Source: Phalacrocorax aristotelis
Lineage: Eukaryota; Chordata; Aves; Suliformes; Phalacrocoracidae
Direction: 5' to 3'
Assembly: GCF_949628215.1 (NCBI RefSeq)
Contig: NC_134276.1
Location: 129,456,125 to 129,520,124, forward strand
Length of the DNA stretch: 64,000 nt
Every line of letters begins with the position of its first letter. Within the stretch, counting starts at the first letter, position 1. The translations under genes were made by a program, and so were the position numbers. Below, piece after piece: positions 1 through 11,400 of the stretch. The notes beneath the pieces were generated by a model, which ran no database searches, had not been told where the DNA came from, and was given only the letters and a program-made list of their open reading frames with translations.

Positions 1-158
1 GCACGTCTGTGTGGCATCGTTCGCTCTTCTGTGCTACGGTGGGGCTGGCGTCTGAAGTAGTAAACATCTGTAGCTTATCTGATAGGTTTGAATGAAGGTT
101 GAGAAATGCCACTGATTTTTTTTTCTTTTTTTTTTCTTTCTTCTGTCTGTCCTTACAG

Positions 159-394
159 TTGGTCCCTTAACCATCACCTTCAGGGTGCTCCCTAGTGAGA
201 GAACAATCATCAGAAAAAATCCTTTTGTTCAGCCTGGTGGCCGCTACAGGCCACCTCACTGCTTGCCCCGCTACAAATCAGCCATCCTTATAGCCTACAG
301 GAACCAGGAGAAGTACCTTCACCATCTTCTCTACTATATTCATCCTTTCTTGCAGCGCCAGCAGCTCAGCTACAGTATCTACTTGATTCAGCAG
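159..394 (+). CDS. B4GALT3-like exon a (sugar-nucleotide site region)
   Basis: The acceptor ccttacag precedes 159 and the donor gtaaat follows 394. The first two bases complete a Val codon begun in an exon left of the window. The exon encodes GPLTITF, PGGRYRPPHC and HPFLQRQQL. At 293-307 it reads Ala-Tyr-Arg-Asn-Gln where active family members have Pro-Phe/His-Arg-Asn-Arg, which contacts UDP-galactose. The exon ends in phase 0 after Gln-Gln. Confidence 0.88.
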
Positions 395-3300
395 GTAAAT
401 CTAAATCAGATGTGCCTGGTGGTGTCGCTGAGCTTCCCAGTAAAGGGTTAGGTTCTGACCAAGAAATGTGAAAGTACTGTTTTATGCATGGGTTTAGAGC
501 AGACCAGTTATATGCTATCCCGTCTCCACAGCTGCTAATGATTGAAAGTTCATACCACTTGCCAAGATCATTCTGCTATTGATTGGTTCTGCTTTTTCTG
601 TCTTCTAGAGAGATAAATGTGTCATTAAGTGGTAACTTGCGTTTTCAGCTGTTCAAGAGTTGAATGTGGTTTGTCTGTAACTTATCAGTGTGGCTCCTGA
701 GCAAAACTGTTGAGAATAATTGCTGAAGTGAAGCTGAATATTTTTAGTCTGTATCAAATAAAAACATCTGGCTTGAGCCTGCTGTGGGGCAGCTATGCAG
801 GTCAAACAGACATTTTTACCTAATGTGGACAGGTGTTGCAAAAGATCAGTGGTGAGAGAGCCAGTTTTGAATTCATTAATTAGAACTAATTGATAGTTGA
901 TAGGAAGGGAGAAGCCTTTTTGTTTGACCAAGATTTCTTTTTTTTCCTCGTTTCTAAGCTTTAACAACTAGTAATCAGGGCAAAAGCGTTGATGTGCAGA
1001 GGATTGTTGATGTGTGAGGATTGACTTACTGGCCCCTTAAAAGTCAGCCTTGTTCAGGTGCCCATGGTATGTAGCCCCTGACACAGCAAAGCTTACAATT
1101 GCTGAGAATATTGTCAAGAGAACAGGTGAAATTTTTGCAGCCTGGAGCATGAAATTTGCAGCAGGTATTCATTCATTCAACTGCATCAGGCTTTTTTACT
1201 GACATAAATTTTAGTTGAGTTCTCGTCTTTGTTGTTCTGGTGAAGAAACATAGGTTTTCTTTTCCAGGTGGGGAATGGTACATTTAACCGAGCAAAGCTG
1301 CTTAACGTTGGTGTCCGGGAAGCCCTGAAGGATGAAGACTGGGATTGCCTTCTCCTGCATGATGTCAACCTCGTACCTGAGAATGATTATAATCTGTATG
1401 TTTGCGATGAATACTATCCCAAGCATATGGCTAGTGCCATGGATAAATTTCAGTACACGTAAGTGCTTCCAGTCACTTTGGGTGTACATACTCTGATCAG
1501 TTCACTTTCTGCATAGAAAGTATGAACGAGGACAGTGAAAGATACAGCCTTTAAAAGGTTTTCTGTTTGTTAGTTTTGCAGTAGTGACTTCCCCAGAAAA
1601 AGGGTATTCTTGACCTAAGCTTGCAATCTTGAACAGTTCCCTGCTCCGCTGTTAGCTCAGCTTGGCAAATGACTGGCAGATTTCTGTTTGTCTTTCCTTC
1701 CAGAATAAAAGTACAGGGTGGGAATTACTGGATCACGTGGAAGTTATGTGATAGGATGCAGGTATTTTGAACTGACCCACGATGTGAATTTCAAAACCAG
1801 CTTTACTTTGGGTCCTCGGGGCAGGGAACGTGTGGAAAATGATGTGGGAGATGGAAAATTATAGGAATTATACTGGATTTGCTGTTTTGGGTTTTGGCAT
1901 TGTAATGACAGTGTCTGTAAGGTGTGCAGTTAATATATGTGTGACTTGAATCTTGATAGTTTGTGGAGGACTGGTATTAGCCTTCAATATGGATTTTTTT
2001 TTCTTCTTTTTTTTTTTTTCTCTTTTAGTCTGCCATACAAGTCCTTTTTTGGGGGCGTATCTGCTCTGACTCCAGAACACTACATGAAGATGAATGGGTT
2101 TCCAAACACATACTGGGGCAGTGGTGGTGAAAATGACGACATTGCTACAAGGTACTAATGCACAGGACAGGCTTAAAATAGAGCCAAGCTGGCTAGTGAA
2201 ACACGTAGCATTACCCTAAGACGGGAACTAAGATGTTGTTCCTTAACGTGCAGCAGTATCGTTATAATCCAAAATGCTGTTGGCGCTGGGAATGGTTAAT
2301 GACAGGAGACGCTCAGAATCTATGAATCCAATCATTGTGTGCTGGGAGGACAAAGCTTTCCTCAGGCTCTGGAGGGCAGAATGTTACATCCTTGTGCCTT
2401 CACTTGCTCTGGAGTGCGTCCAAGGGGTTATAACCACCAGTAGCTGACAAGTGACTCCATTGACATGAGCAGCCCCAAGGGAAGGAAGGAATCTGCGAGC
2501 CTGATGAATAAGAAAACCAAGAAGGTACTTAATAATTCTCAGACAGTTGGGAATTTAAGTTATGTTAAGTGCATCTAGGTTCCTCCAAGTATTACCTAAT
2601 TACCAGCACCTGGAATTAAGGAACGCAAGGAATTCTAACTTCTGTCTTCAGCACTGGGTGATGGAGAAGCCTGTGTACTATTGTGAGTCGGTGTCAGCAA
2701 GATCTGATGTTTTTTCTTGCACTTCAGTTGCCATGGCAGCAGCACGCTATAGAAGTGAATACAATGAGTTTAGTTCCAGGTACTGTGCCTAATGCAAATT
2801 CTTTAAGTACAAAATCATGGCTGTAGCTTCTTTATTCAGCTTTGTAGTTGCACTGTGCACCTTCATCATCCTGTGCTGAGGCAAGCTCATGGGGAGTTTA
2901 TAAAACTAAACTGACAATAAAGGCCTTGTGTGATTTTTGGTCTTTCACAGTGTGACAAGTTACACGGTTTTGGTGGAATGTTGTGTTCAAGGACTGTAGG
3001 AGGTTTTATAAAGCAGTATTCTTCTGGGAACTGAAAGTCAGATTTTCTAACACAGAATTACACCTTTTTCTTTTGGAGAAAGCTAACTAAAGGGGTGTAC
3101 CGTTGTTTAGAGATTCAGCATTTACTAAAGGAATGGAATGCCAGGAAAATAGCTCTTTACATAAAACACTACAATGCTGGGTCTATTCAGCTGGTCTTAG
3201 TACAGCTTAGTCATCTAATGTGGTTTTTGGTACCAGTGGTAAAGAGTCACGCCAGCTCTGCATATGAGTGCACTTCCTTACAGAAATCTCCTACAGCAAG

Positions 3301-6201
3301 GTTACGTGATCCCAAAATCTTTCTTCAAGGGGAGTAAACCGTATCTTGTTTCTCTGAGAACTTACACTAATGATTAGCAGGGTTCTGGCCTGTAGGTCCA
3401 TGGAGGCCATGGACACTGCCTGTTAATGATTGATTCACATTCTGAAGTCTCAACCTGCAGAAGTGAGGAACGAGCTGGCTGTTTTTTGAATGGCCAGCTT
3501 GATGCACCTACTGGGATTTGGGTTTTAGGAGATGCTCAAGCACTTATTACCATTCATTAGTATTTGAAATTGGACCTGGAAATGTCAGAGGAAAAAAAGT
3601 CCTCTGTGAAGACATTTAAATTTTTTTTTTCTACTGGGATACTTCTTATTAAAGCAAAGTTAGTGAAAAAACATGCTGGATGCTACTTATGGTTGGCAGA
3701 CTGGAGTACTCTATAATACTAGTCCTAGCAAACAGCAGGATCTACCTTTTATTGGAAGAAAACACTACTCTAATTGGAACCACTTATGTGTTAACATTTT
3801 CAACTACAGGAAAGTCTAGGGTTTTTTTAACAGTAAATGAGTGTTTTAACTGTTTCATATTACGGTTTTAGTTTAATCTTGCAATGCAAAAACTGTAACA
3901 GCAAAGCTAGTTTAGTGTTCTTGCTTTTTCTTGTCTTTTTGATTGAATGTGCAATAACCTTACGTTCAGAAAACAAGAAACCTTGTCTAAAACTCCATCT
4001 GAAGTAACAGTATGTGATATTCTCATTGAAGTGTTGTAATCATTTGATGGCTCTAGACTAAAAAATGTTTTCAGTTCTGTAGCCTGTTTCAGCTTTATAA
4101 TATTCCTGCTTCGGTGCAGCTTGCCGCTGTACCAGATCTTAATGGAAGGGAATCAAATGTTGCCAATATGCCAGTCAGATAACCTCAACTGAGCAAACAT
4201 TCATTCTTGCTTTCACAGGAATTTTCTCTATGCAAGGGCTGCCCTGTGATGAGAGTCTTGCTAGCCCTAGCACTATTACAGGCATTTTTTATTGGTAAAC
4301 TAACATAGATGCCATCAGTGCTGGGTTGCTTGAAAGTCACCCAAAGCACTGTTTTTAGGAGCTCCGTTCTGGAATTCTGAACCTCTGGTTCACTTTCTTA
4401 TGTAACTGTCCTGCAGCTGCGCAGCTCACGTGTTTGTCTGGTGCCTACATTTATCACCAATCTTATGAAGCCAGTCCTCTAATCAGGCCGTTTCAATGAG
4501 TGGCAGTTCTCAAAGAATAGAGAGGGGCTTAATCTGGATCTGAAACTCAGGACTGGCTTCCTTTGAGAAACTTGCAAGTTTGCTTGTTGTTTTTTAAGTT
4601 CAGGTGAGAGACCTCTAGGCAGTAAAAACTCTGCTCGTAGAAGGAAGTGAAAATAATGCTCAGTTGTCAGATTCATGGGAATTGTTCTTGAATGCTCTGT
4701 GTGCTGTTTTTCGTTCCCTGCTTACTGCAATCCTCTTTGTACCCTCTTAAAGCATACTGCAGCTGGGAGCTTTCTAGCCCAAACATGCTTGGAACTTGCT
4801 AAAGATATTGTGGCACTGTGGTGTTAAACTTGTTCCATTCAGCTTCTGCATTTTGCTCTGATTGCATTAACACTGAAAATCATCTCTGACTTTGAACTTC
4901 CCTGTAACTAAGCCTAGAAATGGCACCTTTATTCCTAAGGAAAGGTTTTGTTTGTTTTTTTTAAAGGATTCGTTTAGCAGGAATGAAAATAGTCCGGACA
5001 TCACCTCACCTTGGACGTTACAAAGTGATGGACTACAATGAAGAGACAGACACACAAGAGCCTTGGAGAAGGTAACTGTTCTGGGGGTGGGGTGCAGTTA
5101 GGAGGATACCCTTTGCTTTGTGGTAGGCTGACTGTTTGTTACCATCTTCTTTGTCAGAACAGGCAAGAAGTATATCTAAGCCACTGCTTGTTTTTAATGC
5201 TTTTGTGTGGCTATTTAAAGGCAGCTCTCAGTTTCAACTGAACCATTCTGCTCCTGTCTCTGCATTTGAAGGGCTTCTTTTAGGAAAAAAACAGGAAACT
5301 AATGTTAAGGACGCATGCTAGCTAGGAACCTAACACACCTCAGACTTAAGCATCAAATTATGCAGGGAATAAAGCTTTAAAAAAATACTGCTGCCTTGTA
5401 AACAAGGAGAGTTCAGGTTGAAGAGTCACTTTGTCACAACTTCCCTATAACAAAAGCTTGCGCTTTAATCTGTGCAGATTTACATTGTGCCATTAAAATA
5501 GTGGAAAGCAGCATTCTAGCTTGAAGACATGAGGAAGGTGCTACATGAGAGACCTTAGCAAAAACCCAGTTTTACATAAAAGAGCTGGAGGAGGGTATTG
5601 GGTCAAGTGTGGCGAAGGCTTCTCATAATGACAGTGCAGGCTTCCCTCCATCATATCAAAACTCAGGTTTCCATAACAACCCTCTCAAAACCTACCTACA
5701 GCAGCCTATGTACACTGTTGCTGCAAGCCTCTGTGTTGCACTCCCTGCTGCCAGTTTCTTGGTTTTGTGCAGACTGTAGCTGCCACCTCACTGGTCTCCC
5801 TGTCTGACTAGGTTTGCAGTCCAAATTGTCCTCCCTGTCTAGAATACTCTGTGAATTTAATCTAATTTGTTTAGTCTTATAAAATGCCTTCTCTCTCTAG
5901 TCTGTATTATGTGAGAAGAGTTTTGTTGGGGCTTTTCTGCTAGCAGCTTTCATGTGCTAAGCCCTTACCCCCCTGTTCTGGAAGTCTGTCTTCTGCAGCT
6001 TTAGCTGCAACCATCACCTTTGTTCTTCTGCCTAACTGCAGGTATTCTTCCTTCTTCAGGCCTACTTCCCGACACAACACTGGAAAAACATGGAAGGATG
6101 ATGGAATGAATTCATTAGAGTTCAAGCTCCTTTCCAGGACAAAGCATCCTCTTTATACCAACATCACTGTGGACATTGGATATGTTCCCCCCTTTTCTTA
6201 A
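159..6201 (+). CDS. B4GALT3-like beta-1,4-galactosyltransferase family protein, partial gene (5' exons outside window), probable pseudoenzyme
   Basis: Five coding exons join at 159-394, 1268-1458, 2029-2151, 4967-5071 and 6060-6201, all with GT-AG introns and an unbroken frame, giving 264 residues of the lumenal catalytic domain. The exons encoding the cytoplasmic tail, signal anchor and stem lie left of the window. Family landmarks are clear: [46 protein letters not shown] and LYTNITVDIG. Wording such as [19 protein letters not shown] and IATRxRLAGMKI is closest to B4GALT3. The family reaction is UDP-galactose to terminal GlcNAc in the Golgi with Mn2+. Here the sugar-nucleotide, metal and catalytic motifs are changed: AYRNQ for PxRNR, DVN for DVD, WGSGGENDD for WGWGGEDDD, and the metal His replaced by Tyr. 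Three disulfide cysteines and two N-glycosylation sequons remain. The protein stops a few residues after the conserved domain and lacks the extra C-terminal tail of human B4GALT3. I infer a folded, secreted-pathway protein with little or no transferase activity. Orthology to B4GALT3 itself is uncertain. Confidence 0.88.
395..1267 (+). other. Intron of the B4GALT3-like gene
   Basis: GT-AG intron with no recognisable internal feature. Confidence 0.8.
1268..1458 (+). CDS. B4GALT3-like exon b (altered DxD motif)
   Basis: The acceptor is tttccag and the donor is gtaagt. It encodes [15 protein letters not shown], then WDCLLLHDVNL and PENDYNLYVC. The codon at 1367-1369 is Asn (aac) where the family DxD motif has the second, Mn2+-binding Asp. 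The UDP-contacting FNR motif and the AMDKF lysine are kept. It has one codon more than the matching B4GALT4 exon. Confidence 0.9.
2029..2151 (+). CDS. B4GALT3-like exon c (altered WGWGGEDDD motif)
   Basis: A long polypyrimidine tract ending ttttag precedes it and a gtacta donor follows. It encodes LPYKSFFGGVSALTP, NGFPNTYWGSGGENDD and IATR. The family signature WGWGGEDDD reads WGSGGENDD at 2114-2140: Ser (agt, 2120-2122) replaces the acceptor-site Trp and Asn (aat, 2132-2134) replaces the catalytic-base Asp. The 123 bp length equals the matching B4GALT4 exon. Confidence 0.9.
2152..4966 (+). other. Largest visible intron of the B4GALT3-like gene
   Basis: A 2.8 kb AT-rich GT-AG intron. I see no transposon, RNA gene or extra exon in it. 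Confidence 0.7.
4967..5071 (+). CDS. B4GALT3-like exon d (altered metal-binding loop)
   Basis: The acceptor is tttaaag and the donor is gtaact. It encodes IRLAGMKIVR, then GRYKVMDYNEE. The two remaining Mn2+ ligands of the family, Met and His in the MxxH motif, are Val (5025-5027) and Tyr (5034-5036). The following RDKGNE-type loop is replaced by an acidic stretch. The 105 bp length equals the matching B4GALT4 exon. Confidence 0.87.
5072..6059 (+). other. Last intron of the B4GALT3-like gene
   Basis: GT-AG intron of 988 bases with nothing recognisable inside. Confidence 0.75.
6060..6201 (+). CDS. B4GALT3-like terminal coding exon
   Basis: The acceptor is cttcttcag. It encodes DGMNSLEFKLL and HPLYTNITVDIG followed by a short YVPPFS end and TAA at 6199-6201. 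The 142 bp coding length equals the B4GALT4 terminal exon. The proline-rich extension seen after this point in mammalian B4GALT3 is absent. Confidence 0.9.
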
Positions 6202-6700
6202 GCAAATGAAAAGAAAAAGCAGTGTTTGGGCTCAGCCTGGCAGCATCCATATGGGCATTCAGCCTCTACCTCCTGTTGTGGTGTGGCATCTGCACCACCT
6301 GAGACTAATTTTTGTCTTTTATGCATTTCACTTTTCTTCTGTTTTCTTCTAAGTCTTAAAGGCTTTGGGAATAGGGTATGATAGCTAAGAAACAGGCTGT
6401 GGTTTACTGTAAAAAATTGTCAAAGTACTGTAAAACTAACTACTGAGCCAGACCCACCTCACAGCCCTCGGGCCTTGGGGCTCAAGGTCTCTTTAACAGT
6501 AAGCTGACCAAGTTTTCTGGAACCTTTGTTCCATAGGTGGATAGCTCTGTGCTGCTTTATAGTTAAGTGTTAATTGGGATGCAACCCATTCTGTCAGACA
6601 GGCCTCTGATGTACTGTATGTTGAGAAAGTGTTGAAGCCAGTTATAGTTCTGTAAATATCTTTTGTGAATTTGAGTAAAATAAATGTGTTTGGGTTAAGA
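6202..6700 (+). other. 3'UTR of the B4GALT3-like gene (predicted)
   Basis: About 480 bases of non-coding sequence follow the stop before an AATAAA hexamer at 6679-6684. The exact cleavage site is not determinable by eye. Confidence 0.55.
6679..6684 (+). promoter_or_regulatory. poly(A) signal AATAAA for the B4GALT3-like gene
   Basis: A canonical hexamer lies 478 bases past the stop codon on the coding strand. It faces the oppositely oriented B4GALT4 poly(A) signal about 1.1 kb away. Confidence 0.55.
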
Positions 6701-7793
6701 ATTTCTAGAATATTTCGTAAGTAAAGGAGAAAAGCTCTGGTTTTGTTAGGTGCTCTGATACCAAAGTCCTTGGGTTTTTTTCTGGCCTGATCCACCACTG
6801 TTTAAATGTTTTTATTGTAGCTGTAAGTAATTCAGGCTGAATAGGACCTAAGGCTGTCACTTTGTGCAGGAGGTTAGACTGAGTAGGGAAATTAGTTTCA
6901 GCTGTTGCTCAAACATTATGTTGAAGACAGATCAACCTTGAAAAATAATTAAAGTACTTCTAAGTCAAACATGTCAACAGTGGAGCTGTGACCCTGGCAG
7001 GAATGCATTTGTACCTACCTAACTGTGAGACTGACACAGTCTCCCTAAGACCTTCTTCCATCTGTAATCTTTCTTTCTCTATAAGGTCAGTCAAGTAGTA
7101 CTGCCTACCAGGTCCAATTATTTCACAAGTAAGACAAAGGGTATTTTTCACTTGGGACCTGTAGATACTAAAATTCCCTGTTCATTGAAAAGCTGCATCT
7201 ATCCCACTAACACTTAAGAGTTTATTTAAAGCTTCAGCCTTCTCTACAGCTGGAATGTGTGCCAACCAGCTAAAGAACCATTCTTCACTGCTATAGTAAG
7301 CAGAAGTTGCTTTTTGTCTTGTAATTCTTTATATATTGTGTCCTAAAAGAAACTCTCCCAACCTTGACTTCACATCTACCTGCAAAGGATGCATATCCTA
7401 CAAGCAGGTGTAAGGACAGTTAAGTACAATGCAGTAAGGAAAGTGCTCTAATCCAGATTTTAGCAGAAATCCCACAGCACACTGGAACAGTTAGTCAACC
7501 AGACTTTCACCAATCTTCTAAAACAAGAATCACAAATAGTAATGGCCTGAGTACATATACAAATATCCACTCTGCTAACATTGTGGCCCAAAGCATTAAA
7601 AAATGTGGACAGCAATTTCTTTCCATCTGACAGAGCTGGCCATTGCCTTTCCTTCCAGATGTCTCCAGAATAACACACAACCTGCAGCAAAACTGAGACT
7701 TCTGTTTTGCCCCAGGACACTTCAGCAGTCCTACAGCAGGGTTAGCTGATCTCATGAAGGACAAGAGAAGCCTTTGGAATTCAACATAGTGCA

Positions 7794-7799
7794 TTTATT
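7794..7799 (-). promoter_or_regulatory. B4GALT4: poly(A) signal AATAAA for B4GALT4
   Basis: TTTATT on the + strand is AATAAA on the gene strand, about 510 bases past the B4GALT4 stop codon. It would end a compact 3'UTR covering roughly 7780-8306. Confidence 0.55.
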
Positions 7800-8306
7800 G
7801 AGAGATTTTTAACATCTCTTCACCTGTTACCATTATCACCCTTCCCTCACACATAAGTAGTTTTTCCCCAGGCTGGAAAAAATTAGCTTTTCTCAGTAAG
7901 TTCATAGTTGAAGTATTCTTGTGCTTCTAAGGAGCAAGACTGGCCTGTTGAAGTCACGGCTGTGCCTTCCCCCTACAACAAATAAGAAGTTTAGGAATAG
8001 TTGTAAGAACAAAACTTTTTTTTCAAGAAGGTTCATTCAAGTCCTTCCACTGGACCAGCCCAAACAAGGACACTTGGAAATGTCCCAGCAGGAAGTGCAT
8101 AGAAGAACACAAGGAGCTGCTGTCCCTCAGGTCAGTCCATTTCTCCAGTCCTCACAAAAGGAAATTCTCAACAAATCAAGTAGATACTGTGAAGAAAAAC
8201 CTTCTTCTGTGCTACTGAAGTACTCTTTCAAGCAGAGTGATCTGCTGTAATGGCAACCACAAATATGACCTATTGCCACTTCCTATAGCCTGTGTGGTGC
8301 TCACCC

Positions 8307-8448
8307 TTATGACATCTTTGGCTCCATGCTGAAATCCACAGTGATGTTGACATATAAGGGGTTGTGTTCCAGTGAGAGCAGCTTATATGAACAGGAGTTC
8401 AGCCCGTCTGTTTTCCACGTTCTAGATACCTGACGTAGAAGCTTCATC
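8307..8448 (-). CDS. B4GALT4: B4GALT4 terminal coding exon
   Basis: The acceptor ctctgtcctcag precedes 8448. It encodes [24 protein letters not shown], then [11 protein letters not shown] and a short end SMEPKMS before TAA at 8309-8307. Confidence 0.94.
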
Positions 8449-11400
8449 CTGAGGACAGAGAGGAGAAAATCTTCATTGACATGCATAGGAAGAGAGTTTT
8501 GAGCTCTTTCCCACTACTAGTAAACTTAGAGGCAGAGCTATAGCCATTCTGTATCTGCTGGGAATATGAAGTCATGCTTTTCCTGTCCTCAGCATGGACA
8601 ATCAGACATGAGGGAAAAAGTCCTTCGGTTTAATCTCTGAAATCATATACTCAAATCATATCCATGTAACTAACTTTGGAAGTTTCTAAGGAACACCACC
8701 CAGTCAATTCTAGGCAGGTCTCATGAACAGAACAGCTGCCAGCTATGAACAGTGGTGTCACAGGGGTGTCCCCCAGAGCCTCATGGTACCACAAAATGCC
8801 TGCTTGGCCTAGAGCAAAGAACTTGGCCCGCAGGTACCTGGCTCCAAGCCACATACCAAGACAATGCAAGGTAGAACACTGCTCTTGACTCACCTCTCTC
8901 CATTCTCCTCATTACCATGGTCTCTTTTGTGGAAGATCATCGTGTACCTGCCTACATCAGCAGGTGGCCTCACCACTCTCATCTTCTGCATCTCAACCCT
9001 GGAAGAAATAATAGTGCCATGAGCAAGGTGTCACCTATAAACAAGCTCTTAAGGGAAAAAAAAACAAACAACATTTGGAGACTTCAGATCTTGTAGATGC
9101 AATTGAAGCAAGCACAGGTAACTGTAAGAAACTCATCTTCATCTCTTCCACAACCCATTTTGCCAGGGAAGTGGGGCTCAGAATTGTCCTGGAGAACAGG
9201 TCCAGGAAGGTGACAGATACCCCTTTCTTTTGAACAGAAACAGGTAGCTACTACAGTAGAGTTCACATAGAGCTTTAAGCACACATTATACAACAGAGTA
9301 CATTTGAATTAGTATTGTCTGGTTTAGTTTGTACTGCCCTATATTGAACCTAGGAGGTCTGTAGCCAGATTTCAGACATCTTGCAACAAGTTTATCTCAA
9401 CTCCTGCAGTAAAGCCCCTATACTTGAGGGTTCTCCACTTAAAAAAAAAAGAGCTTGTTTTCTTTTTTAACAGTTGGCAGGCAACTGCAAAATTTATTTG
9501 CTGACATGAAGAAAATTTTCTTTCTGAGAACAGTGCCAGAAACACTGAGCCCCATGCACGGATTTAAGTGTCCGACGTTAGGCACTTGACTGGAGCTTTC
9601 GGCCTGTGGAGCACAATTTTGCTCTGTCAGGAGAAGGAGTTAGCTCATGACAATGGAATTAAGGAATAGCCCAGGTCTTTGCTAGTCATATCAGAAGCTG
9701 AAAAAGCAACAGTAAACAAAGAACTGAAGAAACCAAGCCCCTAGAGCTTTCCAATGACTGCTTGTAGCAGTAAATTATCAAACAAATACAACAAACGATC
9801 TGAGAAGTCTCTGAGATGCACACCTTAGGAAAAGGCCCAAAAGAAACCATCATATTTAGCATAGAGGCAAAACAGCAGGACTTAGGAGCACTCCAGCCCA
9901 GAGTTCTTGAAGATACTGAAGCAGATGCTGCCACCTGCTGCCTTCACACAGGAAGGCTGCGAGGATCCCTCTGTACAACAACCCACCGAGACAGCAAGCT
10001 TCCCATTACCTACCCACTGCAAACTCTGTAACGAGCCTAGTCCAAGATCTACCCACGAGGAAAGGCAGGAGCCGAGTCCAGCTGCAGTGTGCACTCTGCC
10101 TCATATGATTTGGTTTCCACACCAAGACCACAACAGCTGCAAAGTTATGAGGTACCATGCACAAGCAAGCATCGGTTTTGATTCCAACCACTTGCAAACA
10201 TTGTGGAGACCCTCAGTAAATCCTGCTGATCTGCTGCACAGCTGGTTCTCTGCTGCCCACAGTGGTGGTCTCTCAAATGTTCCTATCACCTTTGTCCGCC
10301 CATTAACTGTGACACTTCTCAGGAAGCTGAGGAATATGATGGTACCAAGCCATCCCCACCACTATAAAAGCCAGCTCCCCCAAAGTCACAGAGAAGTCGG
10401 TGTGTCTGGCTAGGGGTAGAGAGAAAAAAGAAAGTTGTGAGCAAGAAGGGACAGAAATCCATGTCACCGGTGGACATTTTAGATTTCTTGATATACCACA
10501 GAGTAAAAACTTCCATTTGGAAGTTCCTAACTTTAACACACTTGATTTCATTAATGCTAATTATTTAATATCACCAGGGGTATGAATTTTATGTCCTCCA
10601 AATGTCTGCTTACATATTTAAGCAACTGAAAGTGACAAACACTTAAGAATGACAGAGTATACCCAAGTTATAAATTGACAGGCTCTGCCAGCAATGCTTG
10701 CGGGGTTGTGAGATTTTTTTGCTGGTTTTCTTCCCCTTCCTTCACTAATGTGATGCAGGATTAGAGGTTTCCCACTAGGCAAAGGGCAAAAGATTAACAT
10801 AAAAGTTTTGTTGAGTTCTTTGTCCTACTAAAGATTTCAGACTAACAAGTTTCTCCTACTTTGATAGGCATGTCTGTAAAACTAGTTTTGCAGAAGAGCA
10901 AAGGGCATATGCATATATGTGCAGTCTTTCTAAAATTCAAGTTACTATCTTAACGATCATCAACACCACCCACATGCAAACCAAGCCATGCTTGGAGTAG
11001 TAAATCATGGTAGTCAATGCAAAAAAACCAATCCCACCAAAGCAATCCCACATTCTTGCAAAGTATTGGAAGTGCTAGAACTCAATACATTTGTATCTCT
11101 GGCAAATCACACTCCAGACTTCAATCTTATTATTTCAGTTATAACCAATTTCCAAGCAAGAATACAGTACTGTGTGGCCAGGACAAAACCAGAACGAACC
11201 AACCCACCCACCCACAACAAAAAACCCACCAAAAAAAACACCCCACCCAAAAAACCCCACACCCAACCAACACCTCTGTCAGGAGGTAGACCAGGTCTCA
11301 GGCATGCCTAACCTTTTAAAACATGAAACCATTCACAGAACTGCATCTCACACTCCAAATCCCCACTGCAATACAGTTTTAAATTGTAGGCTCCTGTAGT

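Noticed and set aside
9907-10413. 168-codon open frame inside a B4GALT4 intron, antisense to the gene
   Set aside because: Composition and lack of any motif look random, and overlapping frames on the other strand are also open.
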